A DNA stretch of 64,000 nt from Pseudoalteromonas byunsanensis. GTDB taxonomy: Bacteria; Pseudomonadota; Gammaproteobacteria; Enterobacterales; Alteromonadaceae. The DNA lies in contig NZ_MNAN01000009.1 of assembly GCF_001854475.1 (NCBI RefSeq), positions 81,437-145,436 of the forward strand. The letters are read 5' to 3'. The translations under genes were made by a program, and so were the position numbers. This document shows positions 56,217-64,000 of the stretch, in pieces. The notes under the pieces are model-generated. The model searched no databases, was not told the DNA's origin, and saw only the letters and a program-made list of their open reading frames with translations. How positions within the stretch are numbered: position 1 is the stretch's first letter; every line of letters starts with the position of its first letter.

Positions 56217-56843
56217 TCATAGGTTTCCAAGCGATTTACCTCGACGTTGCTCATAGCTTTCGTACCAATATTTATACCCCCAGCATGCCATAAGTGTATA
56301 AACTACGCTAAGTACCAAAGTTGCATAGTAGCCTTTGACCAAAAACAAATACATGGTGGCGGTATTAATCACTATCCAATACAGCCAGTTTTCAAGCACC
56401 TTGTTTACCAGAAGATAGGTTGCCACAATTGAGAAAAAGACGCTCAGAGAATCTATGTAAATAACAGGAGTATGATAACCCACTTTCTTAGCCAGTAACG
56501 CAGCTATAATCGACACAAATATGGTCAAAATAGTAATAAGCGCATGGTATTTTACGGGCCAGGAGCAAATAGGTAGCTTGCTGCTTTTAAAGCCCTGTCG
56601 CCACATCCACCAGCCAACAAAAGCCATCAGCATATAGTAACCATGCAATAAAGACTCAACAAATAGTTCGCCTTGCCAATACATCAACGCGTACATGAAT
56701 GTACTCAAAAAGCCGAACATCCAACAGCCGTTATGTTCCTTAATTGCCAAAAATAAATAAATGAGGCCAAGAAAAACGGCACAATACTCCCAATACGGAA
56801 GTGCCACTAGAATGCTAAATAGCAACCACAGGGTATCTAACAT
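56217..56843 (-). CDS. PnuC-family vitamin transporter, probable thiamine (PnuT)
   Basis: A 208-residue inner-membrane protein with about seven hydrophobic helices, matching the PnuC facilitator family. The Tyr-Tyr-Met-Leu-Met-Ala-Phe-Val-Gly-Trp-Trp-Met-Trp motif (about 70-82) is the aromatic ligand-stacking helix of PnuC. Family members carry nicotinamide riboside, riboflavin or thiamine; the neighbouring thiamine-binding protein and kinase point to thiamine. It overlaps the upstream stop by one base (TAATG), so the genes are coupled. Confidence 0.85.
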   Translation of the reverse strand: MLDTLWLLFSILVALPYWEYCAVFLGLIYLFLAIKEHNGCWMFGFLSTFMYALMYWQGELFVESLLHGYYMLMAFVGWWMWRQGFKSSKLPICSWPVKYHALITILTIFVSIIAALLAKKVGYHTPVIYIDSLSVFFSIVATYLLVNKVLENWLYWIVINTATMYLFLVKGYYATLVLSVVYTLMACWGYKYWYESYEQRRGKSLGNL

Positions 56844-57091
56844 TAGGCTGACAGATCACCGCTGATAAATTTACATACAAACACGATTTTTCCGTACTCT
56901 TCGAAAGAACGTTTCATGTGTTTTTGTAATTGACCCATAACAACATCATAATCGCCAAATACTTGTGTAGACATACAATTACTAACCACTTTAAGCTCTT
57001 TATGTGCCTTAAGACGTTCAATAAAGTCTTTAATAAAAGGCACATAATCTTCATGCAATGGATATTTACTAATTTCAACTGATAGCTTCAT
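56843..57091 (-). CDS. Thiamine-binding protein (YkoF/MTH1187 type)
   Basis: An 82-residue ferredoxin-like protein of the thiamine-binding/YkoF family (formerly DUF77): Val-Glu-Ile-Ser-Lys-Tyr-Pro-Leu near 4-11, and Asn-Cys-Met-Ser-Thr-Gln-Val-Phe-Gly-Asp-Tyr near 38-48, which forms the ligand pocket. It probably sequesters thiamine or HMP for the kinase downstream. GGAG precedes the ATG. First gene of a three-gene salvage cassette. I looked for a TPP riboswitch in its short leader and saw none. Confidence 0.82.
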   Translation of the reverse strand: MKLSVEISKYPLHEDYVPFIKDFIERLKAHKELKVVSNCMSTQVFGDYDVVMGQLQKHMKRSFEEYGKIVFVCKFISGDLSA

Positions 57092-57131
57092 TACAACTCC
57101 AATATTTGTAAAACATCGCCAACCAAAATAT

Positions 57132-57629
57132 CTAACGCCTCAGAATATTAAGGTTTTCCCCGTTATTCACCATGGCTTTAGGTGTATAGTTTATCCAGTC
57201 CTGTTGATATGTAATAAGACCTTGTTCACCGAATTGCAATTTTATTAAAAAGCGCCAAGGACCAAGGTTTTCACCACCGTACTCAAAACGATGAAACTGA
57301 CCGGATACAATTGCCACCCGCTGCTGCTTGTCGATGACCTTCTGTTCAATAGTAAACAAAGGCTTATTGTCCAATACCGTCACTCGACTTTGTGGCCAAG
57401 CATAAAACTTTTCGATCTCAGCTCGCCCCGCAGCGTAATGACCATATACCATATCTTCAAGCTGCGCGTTTTCATCATAGAACGACAAAAACTTGTCAAA
57501 ATCGGTACGTTTCTTAAATACCTCAAGATACCGATTTACGATTTGTTCAAGCGATGGTTCGCTCGTGTGCACAGCACACGCATTAAGGAACAAGATACTG
57601 AATATAAAAAGTGTAGGTAGTTTCATCAT
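57132..57629 (-). CDS. NTF2/SnoaL-like putative lipoprotein
   Basis: A 165-residue exported protein. The signal peptide ends in Leu-Phe-Leu-Asn-Ala-Cys, a likely but not ideal lipobox. The mature part is an NTF2-like cone fold: Leu-Glu-Gln-Ile-Val-Asn-Arg-Tyr-Leu-Glu-Val-Phe, Leu-Glu-Asp-Met-Val-Tyr-Gly-His-Tyr, and Leu-Ile-Thr-Tyr-Gln-Gln-Asp-Trp near the end. Such proteins bind small ligands or are isomerases; function unknown. It starts eight bases after the GH109-type gene and is 40 bases before the thiamine cassette, so all may be co-transcribed. Confidence 0.78.
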   Translation of the reverse strand: MMKLPTLFIFSILFLNACAVHTSEPSLEQIVNRYLEVFKKRTDFDKFLSFYDENAQLEDMVYGHYAAGRAEIEKFYAWPQSRVTVLDNKPLFTIEQKVIDKQQRVAIVSGQFHRFEYGGENLGPWRFLIKLQFGEQGLITYQQDWINYTPKAMVNNGENLNILRR

Positions 57630-57637
57630 TTGCTCTT

Positions 57638-59020
57638 TTAAGCACCAATAATGCCCAAAGGTTTTCCTTGTCGCCACGCGCCACGGGTAAAGTCTGGAAT
57701 ATCTATCGATGCGCTACGATTAGCAACCGACAATGCAGATAAAGGTGAGATCACTGACCATGCTGCACCGTCATACACATCCTGATCTAAAGGTTCCCCA
57801 TTGCGCAAGCAATAGATCATACGCCAGAACATCAAAAAATCCATGCCACCGTGCCCGCCATTACGCTCAGCTTCCTCACCCATAGTTAGCCAAAGTGGGT
57901 GGTCGTATTTAGCATACCAATTGTCCATATCATAATCCCATTCATGGTAGCTACTCCCACCTCCTTGCTCCAATGCGATACGATTTGGAAATCCGGCAAA
58001 TACTCCATTAGTACCTTGAATCAGGTTATGGCGTGAATACGGTCTAGGTGTAGTTGTATCATGCTGTACCATAATACTTCGGCCTTTGAGCGTTTTAATC
58101 AACGTGGTGTTCATATCCCCCGATATGTACTTGGTCTGGTTACGTTGATGTTCAGGTGCAAATTCACGCTGGGCGTATGCTGCCCGTCCTAACGCAGGAG
58201 AGCTCATAGACGTTAGATAATCAAACCGGTCACCTCGGTTAATATTCATATACTGAGACACGGGACCTAAACCATGGGTAGGATATAGATTGCCATTACG
58301 TTTACTATGCCAATTCGTGCGCCAAGAACCCGTTTTATGCTCCACTTCCTTCATTTGCCAGCGTAGTTCATGAATGTACGCCGCCTCACCATGAAGTAAT
58401 TCGCCAAACAGACCCTGACGAACCATATTTAACACCATCAGTTCATCACGGCCATAGTTTACATTTTCCATCATCATACAGTGACGTTGGGTGCGTTCTG
58501 CGGTATTAACGATGTCCCACATTTCTTCCACCGTAAGCGCTAAGGGTACTTCCACGAACGCATGTTTACCGCTATTCATTGCATCTATGGCCATCGGTGC
58601 ATGCCATTTCCAAGGCGTAGAGATGATTATAATATCAATATCATCGCGTGCTAATAAATCTTGATAGGACAGTTCTGCGCCCGTATATGTCGCGGGTTTT
58701 TCTTGTCCTTGTTCAGTCAAATATCCAACTGCGCGATCCAGTACTTCCTGATGAGTATCACAAATCGCCACGATTTGTGTCCCCTCTATCTGGCTCATTC
58801 GTTTTACATGTCCGTAGCCGCGTTGACCAACACCAATGAAGCCGACTCTCACAATATCCAACTTCTGCGCAACCAACCCCATCACCGATTGCCCCTGAGG
58901 TGTTGGTACATTGTCTCTGATACTTTGTGCACACCCCGTCAGAGCCGTTCCTGCAATGGCTGTTGCCCCTACAGCACTGCCAGCCGCTTTAAGAAAATCT
59001 CGACGATTCATTTTTGTCAT
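57638..59020 (-). CDS. Tat-exported GH109-type Gfo/Idh/MocA protein
   Basis: A 460-residue protein of the Gfo/Idh/MocA fold, matching GH109 alpha-N-acetylgalactosaminidases that use tightly bound NAD. A Tat signal ([10 protein letters not shown] at 5-14) is followed by a Gly-Cys that could be lipidated. The nucleotide fold shows Gly-Phe-Ile-Gly-Val-Gly-Gln-Arg-Gly near 60, and Thr-His-Gly-Leu-Gly-Pro-Val-Ser near 250 contains the conserved His. AAGGAA precedes the ATG. Substrate assignment rests on family resemblance and on the HexNAc kinase gene next door. Confidence 0.85.
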   Translation of the reverse strand: MTKMNRRDFLKAAGSAVGATAIAGTALTGCAQSIRDNVPTPQGQSVMGLVAQKLDIVRVGFIGVGQRGYGHVKRMSQIEGTQIVAICDTHQEVLDRAVGYLTEQGQEKPATYTGAELSYQDLLARDDIDIIIISTPWKWHAPMAIDAMNSGKHAFVEVPLALTVEEMWDIVNTAERTQRHCMMMENVNYGRDELMVLNMVRQGLFGELLHGEAAYIHELRWQMKEVEHKTGSWRTNWHSKRNGNLYPTHGLGPVSQYMNINRGDRFDYLTSMSSPALGRAAYAQREFAPEHQRNQTKYISGDMNTTLIKTLKGRSIMVQHDTTTPRPYSRHNLIQGTNGVFAGFPNRIALEQGGGSSYHEWDYDMDNWYAKYDHPLWLTMGEEAERNGGHGGMDFLMFWRMIYCLRNGEPLDQDVYDGAAWSVISPLSALSVANRSASIDIPDFTRGAWRQGKPLGIIGA

Positions 59021-59129
59021 TATTATTATTCCTTAAAAGATACTTCACCAGCACGCTACCTCATGCCATGATCAATGCAAAAAGGAATGCGACTAAGTAA
59101 CCTGCACTCAAGATAATCCGCGTGATACT

Positions 59130-59156
59130 AAAAAAGCGCCTTAGCGCCTTTTTTTA
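59130..59156 (-). terminator. Terminator after NahK-like gene
   Basis: GCGC-CTTA-GCGC hairpin flanked by A6 and T7 runs with one bulged C, three bases past the kinase stop. It separates the kinase transcript from the GH109-type gene. Confidence 0.75.
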
Positions 59157-59158
59157 TA

Positions 59159-60298
59159 TCAGTATTGAGCGAGAATTTCTTTCAGTCTTCGCTCTTTAGC
59201 TAATACATCTTGATACAACTTAAACTGATTACGAGCACGCTGAAGGTTATGCTGTTCTCTGTGGACAGCAAAGTAATTGTCACCATCCAAGTAGTCAGTT
59301 AAAAACCGCAAACCTATCATAAAGGGCATCACTTTAGCTCCCAGTAGAAAGCTGCTTTTTTCTTGTTCGGTTAAAGTATCTGCCAACGGCTCTACGTAAC
59401 CCTTTACAATTGCAGAGAATATTTCTTCTCTAACCACTACATTTTCTAGGTTCAGAGAGTCTTCTGCTTCTGGAGAACAAAAGGTACGTACCATATCTCC
59501 AAAATCAAATAACCAATAACCAGGCATACAGGTATCCATGTCTATCACCGCTTTGCTTTGATTGGTTTTAGTGCAAAACAACATATTATTGATTTTAGTA
59601 TCGTTATGGCAAGGGCGCAGTGGGATTGACTTCAGCAGTGCTTGTAGCTCTTGTGCTAAATCAAATTGCGACTGGCAAAACGCTATATCATCAAGGCACA
59701 ATTTCACTCGGCCATGGCTGTCTTTTAGAACTACCTCTTTAAATGTCTCTATACGTTTAGCTAGATTGTGAAAGTCAGGGATCACATGGTGTAATTGCTG
59801 AGCTTCAAAATCTTCAAGTGCCTTGGCAAATTGACCAAACGCGTTTGCCGCTGTTTGCGCCTTACTTGTTGAATCAACCACATCTTCACTATAACTACCA
59901 CCAATGAACTCTAACGCACGCCAAATGCCACCATTGTGATTAACCAAGTACTCATTTTCAACCGTTGGTAAGTGCTTGATAATCTGTAAGCTATATTCAC
60001 CTTGTGCGACTTTATCAGATAAATGTTGCTCAATTACACGGGCATTCTCTACCAACTGTTCCGGGTTAGGAAACACATCGGTATTGAGTTTTTGGACAAC
60101 CACCGCTTGTTTTGTATCCTTAAGTAACATTGTCGTATTAATGTGCCCATTACCAATTGGATTCATGACAGGCTGCTCACCCTGAAGTCCAAACTGCTGT
60201 GATAGGTGTGCCGCTACTGCACGATTTTCCATACTAACCTCATTGACTGATGGCATACAACCGAAGAGCATTTCACTCTCATTATTAGCGTTGCTCAT
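59159..60298 (-). CDS. N-acetylhexosamine 1-kinase-like phosphotransferase
   Basis: A 379-residue APH-fold kinase that resembles bifidobacterial NahK, which phosphorylates GlcNAc/GalNAc at C1. Shared features are Gly-Asn-Gly-His-Ile-Asn-Thr-Thr (49-56), Gln-Lys-Leu-Asn-Thr-Asp-Val-Phe-Pro (69-77), the catalytic His231-Asn232-Asp233 with Thr-Lys-Ile-Asn-Asn, Ile-Asp-Met-Asp-Thr (252-256), and Phe-Leu-Thr-Asp-Tyr-Leu-Asp-Gly-Asp in the C-lobe. CAGGAAAA precedes the ATG. It overlaps the nucleotidyltransferase gene by 14 bases. Sugar preference is inferred. Confidence 0.83.
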   Translation of the reverse strand: MSNANNESEMLFGCMPSVNEVSMENRAVAAHLSQQFGLQGEQPVMNPIGNGHINTTMLLKDTKQAVVVQKLNTDVFPNPEQLVENARVIEQHLSDKVAQGEYSLQIIKHLPTVENEYLVNHNGGIWRALEFIGGSYSEDVVDSTSKAQTAANAFGQFAKALEDFEAQQLHHVIPDFHNLAKRIETFKEVVLKDSHGRVKLCLDDIAFCQSQFDLAQELQALLKSIPLRPCHNDTKINNMLFCTKTNQSKAVIDMDTCMPGYWLFDFGDMVRTFCSPEAEDSLNLENVVVREEIFSAIVKGYVEPLADTLTEQEKSSFLLGAKVMPFMIGLRFLTDYLDGDNYFAVHREQHNLQRARNQFKLYQDVLAKERRLKEILAQY

Positions 60299-61175
60299 AT
60301 ATTTTTCCTGCCACCGCTGCTAATTCATCTTTAAACGTAACGCCATACCAATGATCTTCGGCTGAATAAACAATCAAATCCATATTCCTTGATACGATGC
60401 ATTGTTCAATACAATTTGGTAAATAATACTCTTTTCTGACACCGTTGTCATAACTCTTAAGGAATTGTTCAAAGCCTAACTCTAAGCTAGCTAGAAGCTT
60501 AGGTGTTACCCCCCAAAACGTCATTGATGCAAGCGCTGTTGCTGGCAGCCGTTGTTGTTGTCCTTCATAACAACCAATGATCTCCTTTTTCGTATGATAG
60601 ATATCTGTATACTCTTTTACACTGATTAATTTATCTTCATTTAGCTGGCATATCCCCCTATTGACCCCTCCTAGCTCAGACAAGGTTTTTGCTAATGGGT
60701 AGGCCACCATCGCCATATCATCAGGACGCGCCTGAAAATGTTCTACCATTTGTTGATACGCTGTTGGGCCATAGTAATCATCGGCTGTGATCACTATCGC
60801 AGGCTTATTGATTAATGCTTTTGCACATAACAAAGCATGGCCCGTTCCCCAGGGCTTTTGGCGTTGTGCTACGTAACTTGCAAACTGTTCTGGCACTTGA
60901 GATACACTTTGCTCGACTAAGGTTATCTGCATTTGTGAAGGTAAGCGAGGTAATATGTCTTGCTGTATCGCGGCTTTGAATTGCTCATTAATGACTAAAA
61001 CAACCTCACGCACACCTGCTTTATAAGCATCTTCTATGCTCAACTCCATGATAGTGCGATTGATATTCGGTAACAGCGCAATTTGTTTGCCACCACCAAA
61101 GCGGCTACCAAGCCCAGCAGCTAAAACCACCAACATGGGTGCGTTAACTTGTTGCAATGGTTTCGCTCCTTGCAT
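60285..61175 (-). CDS. Sugar nucleotidyltransferase-like protein
   Basis: A 296-residue NTP-transferase-fold protein with the nucleotide loop Leu-Ala-Ala-Gly-Leu-Gly-Ser-Arg-Phe-Gly-Gly-Gly-Lys-Gln (18-31), where the Lys normally activates the alpha-phosphate, and Thr-Ala-Asp-Asp-Tyr-Tyr-Gly (about 130-136) as metal site. Coupled to the HexNAc 1-kinase, it may make UDP-HexNAc from the 1-phosphate. The ATG at 61175 lacks a ribosome binding site, whereas an in-frame TTG at 61157 (codon 7) is preceded by AGGAG at eight bases and may be the real start. Confidence 0.82.
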   Translation of the reverse strand: MQGAKPLQQVNAPMLVVLAAGLGSRFGGGKQIALLPNINRTIMELSIEDAYKAGVREVVLVINEQFKAAIQQDILPRLPSQMQITLVEQSVSQVPEQFASYVAQRQKPWGTGHALLCAKALINKPAIVITADDYYGPTAYQQMVEHFQARPDDMAMVAYPLAKTLSELGGVNRGICQLNEDKLISVKEYTDIYHTKKEIIGCYEGQQQRLPATALASMTFWGVTPKLLASLELGFEQFLKSYDNGVRKEYYLPNCIEQCIVSRNMDLIVYSAEDHWYGVTFKDELAAVAGKIYEQR

Positions 61176-61248
61176 GAGTAAAAAAAGTAATCCAGCGCAA
61201 AAGTTTATCGCTCTTTGTGACTAATGGAAAGCCATTGCAAAAAATGCG

Positions 61249-62682
61249 TTAATCAAACTTTTGGCAAAGGTATTTTACTGTTAGATATTCATCCAAACCT
61301 TGGTGGCCCCCCTCTTTACCCATCCCTGATTGCTTAATACCGCCAAACGGAGCCACAGGGTTTGACACCATGCCTTCATTGATACCAATCATGCCATAGT
61401 CTAAGGACAAAGAAACTCTATGTATTTGTGATACTTCCTGAGAATAGAAGTAGGCTGCTAACCCCTCTTCGACGCTGTTAGCCAACTCTATAGCTTCCGA
61501 CTCGTCAGAAAATGACATGATGCTCACAACTGGGGCAAATATTTCTTGATTTGCAATCTTCATTTTTGAGGTTACCCCCGTCAATATAACGGGAGCCATA
61601 AACAAACCTGATTGCTGTTTACCTTGATAAATAACCTCAGCTCCTTTTTCAATGGCGTCATCAATGAGCTTTTGTGCTTTGTCTTTGGCTTCAAGGGTGA
61701 TCAGCGGACCAATATCAACACCTTCTTCTAAGCCATCGCCCACAACGAGCTTATCCACCGCTTTTATCAAGCGCGGTAGCAGCTCTGCCTCAACACCTTG
61801 TTGCAGCAAAATACGATTGGCAGCCACACAAGTCTGCCCCGCATTACGAAACTTCGCAGCCATAAGACCCGCAACAGCATCATCTAAATTAGCCGATTTA
61901 AAAATGATAAAGGGTGCATTACCACCCAGTTCCATGGAGGTGCGCTTTATCGTACTCGCACATTGCTCAAGCAAAATACGGCCGATTTGAGTTGAACCAG
62001 TAAATGTAAGCTTGCGAATATTAGTATTCTGACAAAGCGGTTTAATTAACCCGGCAGAGTCGGATGTTAGTAATACCTGAAAAGCGCCTTTTTGCATCCC
62101 AGCTTGCAAAGCTAACTGCGCTAATGCGAGTGCCGACAACGGAGTTTGTTCCGACGGTTTCAAAATAAAGCTACATCCAGCAGCGTAAGCAGGCGCGACT
62201 TTTCGCGTGATCATTGCCAGTGGAAAATTCCAAGGCGTGATCCCAAGTACAACACCCACACCTTGCTTTATAGCACTTAACTGATGCTGAGTGTCATTAG
62301 CAGGAATAACCTCACCATAACTACGCTTGGCTTGCTCCGCATACCATTGAATATACCCAGCAGCGTAGTCAACTTCTCCCATCGCCTCTTTGAGTGGCTT
62401 GCCTTGCTCTTGTGTAAGTAAACGAGCAAGCAGCGGCTTATTTTCCATCATCAGCTCATACCAACGCCATAAAACCTCACTGCGTTGCTTAGCGCTGGTT
62501 GTTTTTAATGTGTTAAACGTCTCTGTAGCTGCGCGCAGCGCCAGCGCAGTGCCTTGCTCATCCACTTCAGAAACATACGCTAACTGTTCGCCCGTCGCAG
62601 GATTCAAAACCGAGAAATGTTGCTCTGTGTGATAAGGCTCGCCAGCAATCAATGAATGCTCTAGTCCTTCTAATAAACTCAT
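61249..62682 (-). CDS. gabD: Succinate-semialdehyde dehydrogenase-type aldehyde dehydrogenase
   Basis: A 477-residue NAD(P)-dependent aldehyde dehydrogenase closest to GabD. Ile-Thr-Pro-Trp-Asn-Phe-Pro-Leu-Ala-Met begins the cofactor site, Phe-Thr-Gly-Ser-Thr holds the nicotinamide, the general base Glu is in Met-Glu-Leu-Gly-Gly-Asn-Ala-Pro and the catalytic Cys in Asn-Ala-Gly-Gln-Thr-Cys. No GABA transaminase is adjacent, so the aldehyde could be another semialdehyde. GAGGTGAG precedes the ATG. It ends 73 bases before the nucleotidyltransferase gene on the same strand. Confidence 0.88.
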   Translation of the reverse strand: MSLLEGLEHSLIAGEPYHTEQHFSVLNPATGEQLAYVSEVDEQGTALALRAATETFNTLKTTSAKQRSEVLWRWYELMMENKPLLARLLTQEQGKPLKEAMGEVDYAAGYIQWYAEQAKRSYGEVIPANDTQHQLSAIKQGVGVVLGITPWNFPLAMITRKVAPAYAAGCSFILKPSEQTPLSALALAQLALQAGMQKGAFQVLLTSDSAGLIKPLCQNTNIRKLTFTGSTQIGRILLEQCASTIKRTSMELGGNAPFIIFKSANLDDAVAGLMAAKFRNAGQTCVAANRILLQQGVEAELLPRLIKAVDKLVVGDGLEEGVDIGPLITLEAKDKAQKLIDDAIEKGAEVIYQGKQQSGLFMAPVILTGVTSKMKIANQEIFAPVVSIMSFSDESEAIELANSVEEGLAAYFYSQEVSQIHRVSLSLDYGMIGINEGMVSNPVAPFGGIKQSGMGKEGGHQGLDEYLTVKYLCQKFD

Positions 62683-63023
62683 CTCTCACCTCATAAAAGC
62701 ACAAAAACCGTAGCTTTCACTACGGTTTATATTTATTTGTCTAGTCATCTAATACTAATCTTAAACGCTCGATAGAACAAACTTGGCCAACTCATACTAT
62801 CTACATGTAACTTTAAATGCGTATATTGAGATAAGATGCGGCGAAAAGTAAGCACCTATGCGGCTATCGTTCATGTGTTACCCAAGCCAGTAAGATATAT
62901 GAGTTGTAAAAGAGTAAGAGCCAACCTTGAATTTCAAAGCTCGCTTTAAATTATTTTTGTTTCTATTTTAGCAATAACTACACTATCATATTAATTTCAT
63001 TGAATTTATACAGAGTAGTATCA
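62683..63023. other. Gap between gabD and the recombinase
   Basis: A 341-base AT-rich stretch with no gene. It contains one terminator-like hairpin near gabD (listed separately) and should hold the divergent promoters. No clear attachment-site repeat was seen inside the window. Confidence 0.5.
62702..62730 (-). terminator. Terminator-like hairpin in gabD leader
   Basis: AAACCGTAG and CTACGGTTT pair around a six-base loop. On the minus strand it is followed by TTGTGCTTTT, then the gabD ribosome binding site. No gene ends here, so it is either an attenuator in the gabD leader or the remnant of a lost upstream gene. Confidence 0.5.
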
Positions 63024-63977
63024 ATGCAAATTAGCGAGTCATGTGATCAATTTCTAACTTATTGCAAAACGAATAAGCAACTGTCAGCGCATACCATCAA
63101 GGCATATCGTCAAGATTTAGCAACATTTCAATCATTGGTCCGCGAACAACCGGTAAATGAGTTTGATAAAAAACAGCTGCAAAACTACCTACACAAGCTA
63201 CAACAAACGGCTCTTAGCGTCCGAACGATTAAAAGACGCATCGCCTGCCTGAAGGCGATGTTTAGATGGCTTGAGAGAGAAGAACTCATCCACATCAACC
63301 CATTTCATAAAGCGGATATCAGCATAAAAGTTCCCACACAGCTACCAAGAAATATCCCGAAAAGTAGCCTTAGAAAAATGCTCAGAACAGCCCGTGCTAA
63401 TTTACGTATTGCTAAGGATGATAGCTACAGTGTTGCAACGCTGAATCCTTTGGTTACAACAGCAAAACACTTAAACCAACTAACGGCTCTGCTAGTAATA
63501 GAATTGTTGTTTGCCACAGGTATTAGAGTTAGTGAGCTAGTAAGTATTGATATTAAGCATGTGCTCCTAAGCGAAAGAAAAATAAAAATATTTGGTAAAG
63601 GACAAAGAGAGCGCTTTGTTTTTATTCCTAGTCAGGAAGTTGTGGAGTTAATTAAAGCTTATCTCACATTTAGAAACATCACCTCTGCTAATCACACTTT
63701 GCTATTAACCAATAGCCGAGGCAAAGCGGCATCAGCACACTTTATTCGAAAACTTATCAGAGAGACTTCTAAAACAGCTAAAGTGGAAAAAATAACCCCA
63801 CATATGTACCGCCACTCGGCCGCTTGCCAACTACTAGAGTCAGGAGTAGACATTCGATTTGTTCAACGCCTGCTGGGCCATCAAAGCATACTCACCACAC
63901 AACTCTACACCCACGTCAACGACAACGCCTTACAAAAGCAAATTACCAAAGCCAATACCCGAGGAGGCATATTTTAA
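63024..63977 (+). CDS. Tyrosine recombinase
   Basis: A 317-residue XerC/D-like tyrosine recombinase. An N-terminal SAM-like core-binding domain (about 1-85) is followed by the catalytic domain with a full active site: Arg168, Lys192, His260 and Arg263 (His-Met-Tyr-Arg-His), His286 (Leu-Gly-His-Gln) and nucleophile Tyr295 (Leu-Tyr-Thr-His). It is close in layout to XerC but carries an insertion around 115-150 (numbered from this start), so it is not the housekeeping enzyme. The ATG at 63024 is preferred to a TTG eight codons upstream. It may integrate an element whose body lies beyond the window. Confidence 0.88.
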   Translation: MQISESCDQFLTYCKTNKQLSAHTIKAYRQDLATFQSLVREQPVNEFDKKQLQNYLHKLQQTALSVRTIKRRIACLKAMFRWLEREELIHINPFHKADISIKVPTQLPRNIPKSSLRKMLRTARANLRIAKDDSYSVATLNPLVTTAKHLNQLTALLVIELLFATGIRVSELVSIDIKHVLLSERKIKIFGKGQRERFVFIPSQEVVELIKAYLTFRNITSANHTLLLTNSRGKAASAHFIRKLIRETSKTAKVEKITPHMYRHSAACQLLESGVDIRFVQRLLGHQSILTTQLYTHVNDNALQKQITKANTRGGIF

Positions 63978-64000
63978 AAGTAACGATAACTAGGAATTAT

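Noticed and set aside
57092..57140. Possible TPP riboswitch before the thiamine cassette (CTGAGG seen)
   Set aside because: The match is a single short box at the end of the upstream gene and there is no room for the full THI element.

Overview
The window looks like a chromosomal core segment of a marine gammaproteobacterium of the Alteromonadales, most like Pseudoalteromonas. This is inferred from gene order and protein character: hfq-hflX-hflK-hflC-purA followed by motX, rlmN-pilF-rodZ-ispG-hisS-yfgM-bamB-der, the hdfR/maoP divergent pair, and recQ followed by a DUF3630-type gene. Coding density is high, AT content is moderate, and no rRNA, IS element, prophage or CRISPR array is visible. 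MotX points to a sodium-driven polar flagellum.

Layout. 1-6281: a DUF2058 protein, an MFS exporter, a Cys-lipoprotein with a prolyl-tRNA-editing-type deacylase, a solitary tRNA-Ala(UGC), the proBA operon, then a 685-bp structured gap. 6282-10300: a Na+/H+ antiporter, motX and purA. 10481-21470: a long minus-strand block, nnr-tsaE-amiB-mutL-miaA-hfq-hflX-hflK-hflC, with queG divergent from nnr. 21546-24711: a cytosolic histidine kinase with two degenerate receiver domains and its likely partner response regulator. 24789-27644: small stress and metabolism genes (GNAT, exported glutathione peroxidase, PpiC, a GST-like protein, DUF2750, VOC). 27822-38097: der-bamB-yfgM-hisS-ispG-rodZ-pilF-rlmN and ndk, covering isoprenoid synthesis, outer-membrane assembly, cell shape, pilus assembly and translation fidelity. 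38353-39965: trhP with a ferredoxin (tRNA hydroxylation). 40016-41117: two unrecognised genes. 41360-46718: a porin, hdfR/maoP, a REC-REC-GGDEF protein, rarD and a thioesterase. 46829-51353: recQ, a DUF3630-type gene, an Omp85-family protein and a small MscS channel.

The accessory-like part starts near 51 kb. It holds a retropepsin/RimK/aspartoacylase-family operon (51380-53770), zntB, tRNA-Arg(CCG), a 60-residue HTH protein behind an inverted repeat, a thiamine-salvage cassette (thiamine-binding protein, PnuC-family transporter, kinase), a Tat-exported GH109-type protein, and a minus-strand run of aldehyde dehydrogenase, nucleotidyltransferase and NahK-like N-acetylhexosamine 1-kinase. A tyrosine recombinase closes the window and may mark the edge of a mobile region beyond it.

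No clearly new defence or mobile system is evident. The best candidates for something under-described are the HexNAc-1-kinase/nucleotidyltransferase/GH109 neighbourhood, the RimK-retropepsin-deacylase operon, the kinase with pseudo-receivers, the PilF-LysM fusion, and the structured region upstream of the antiporter. Start codons were moved from the longest reading frame wherever a ribosome binding site, lipobox or neighbouring stop argued for it.
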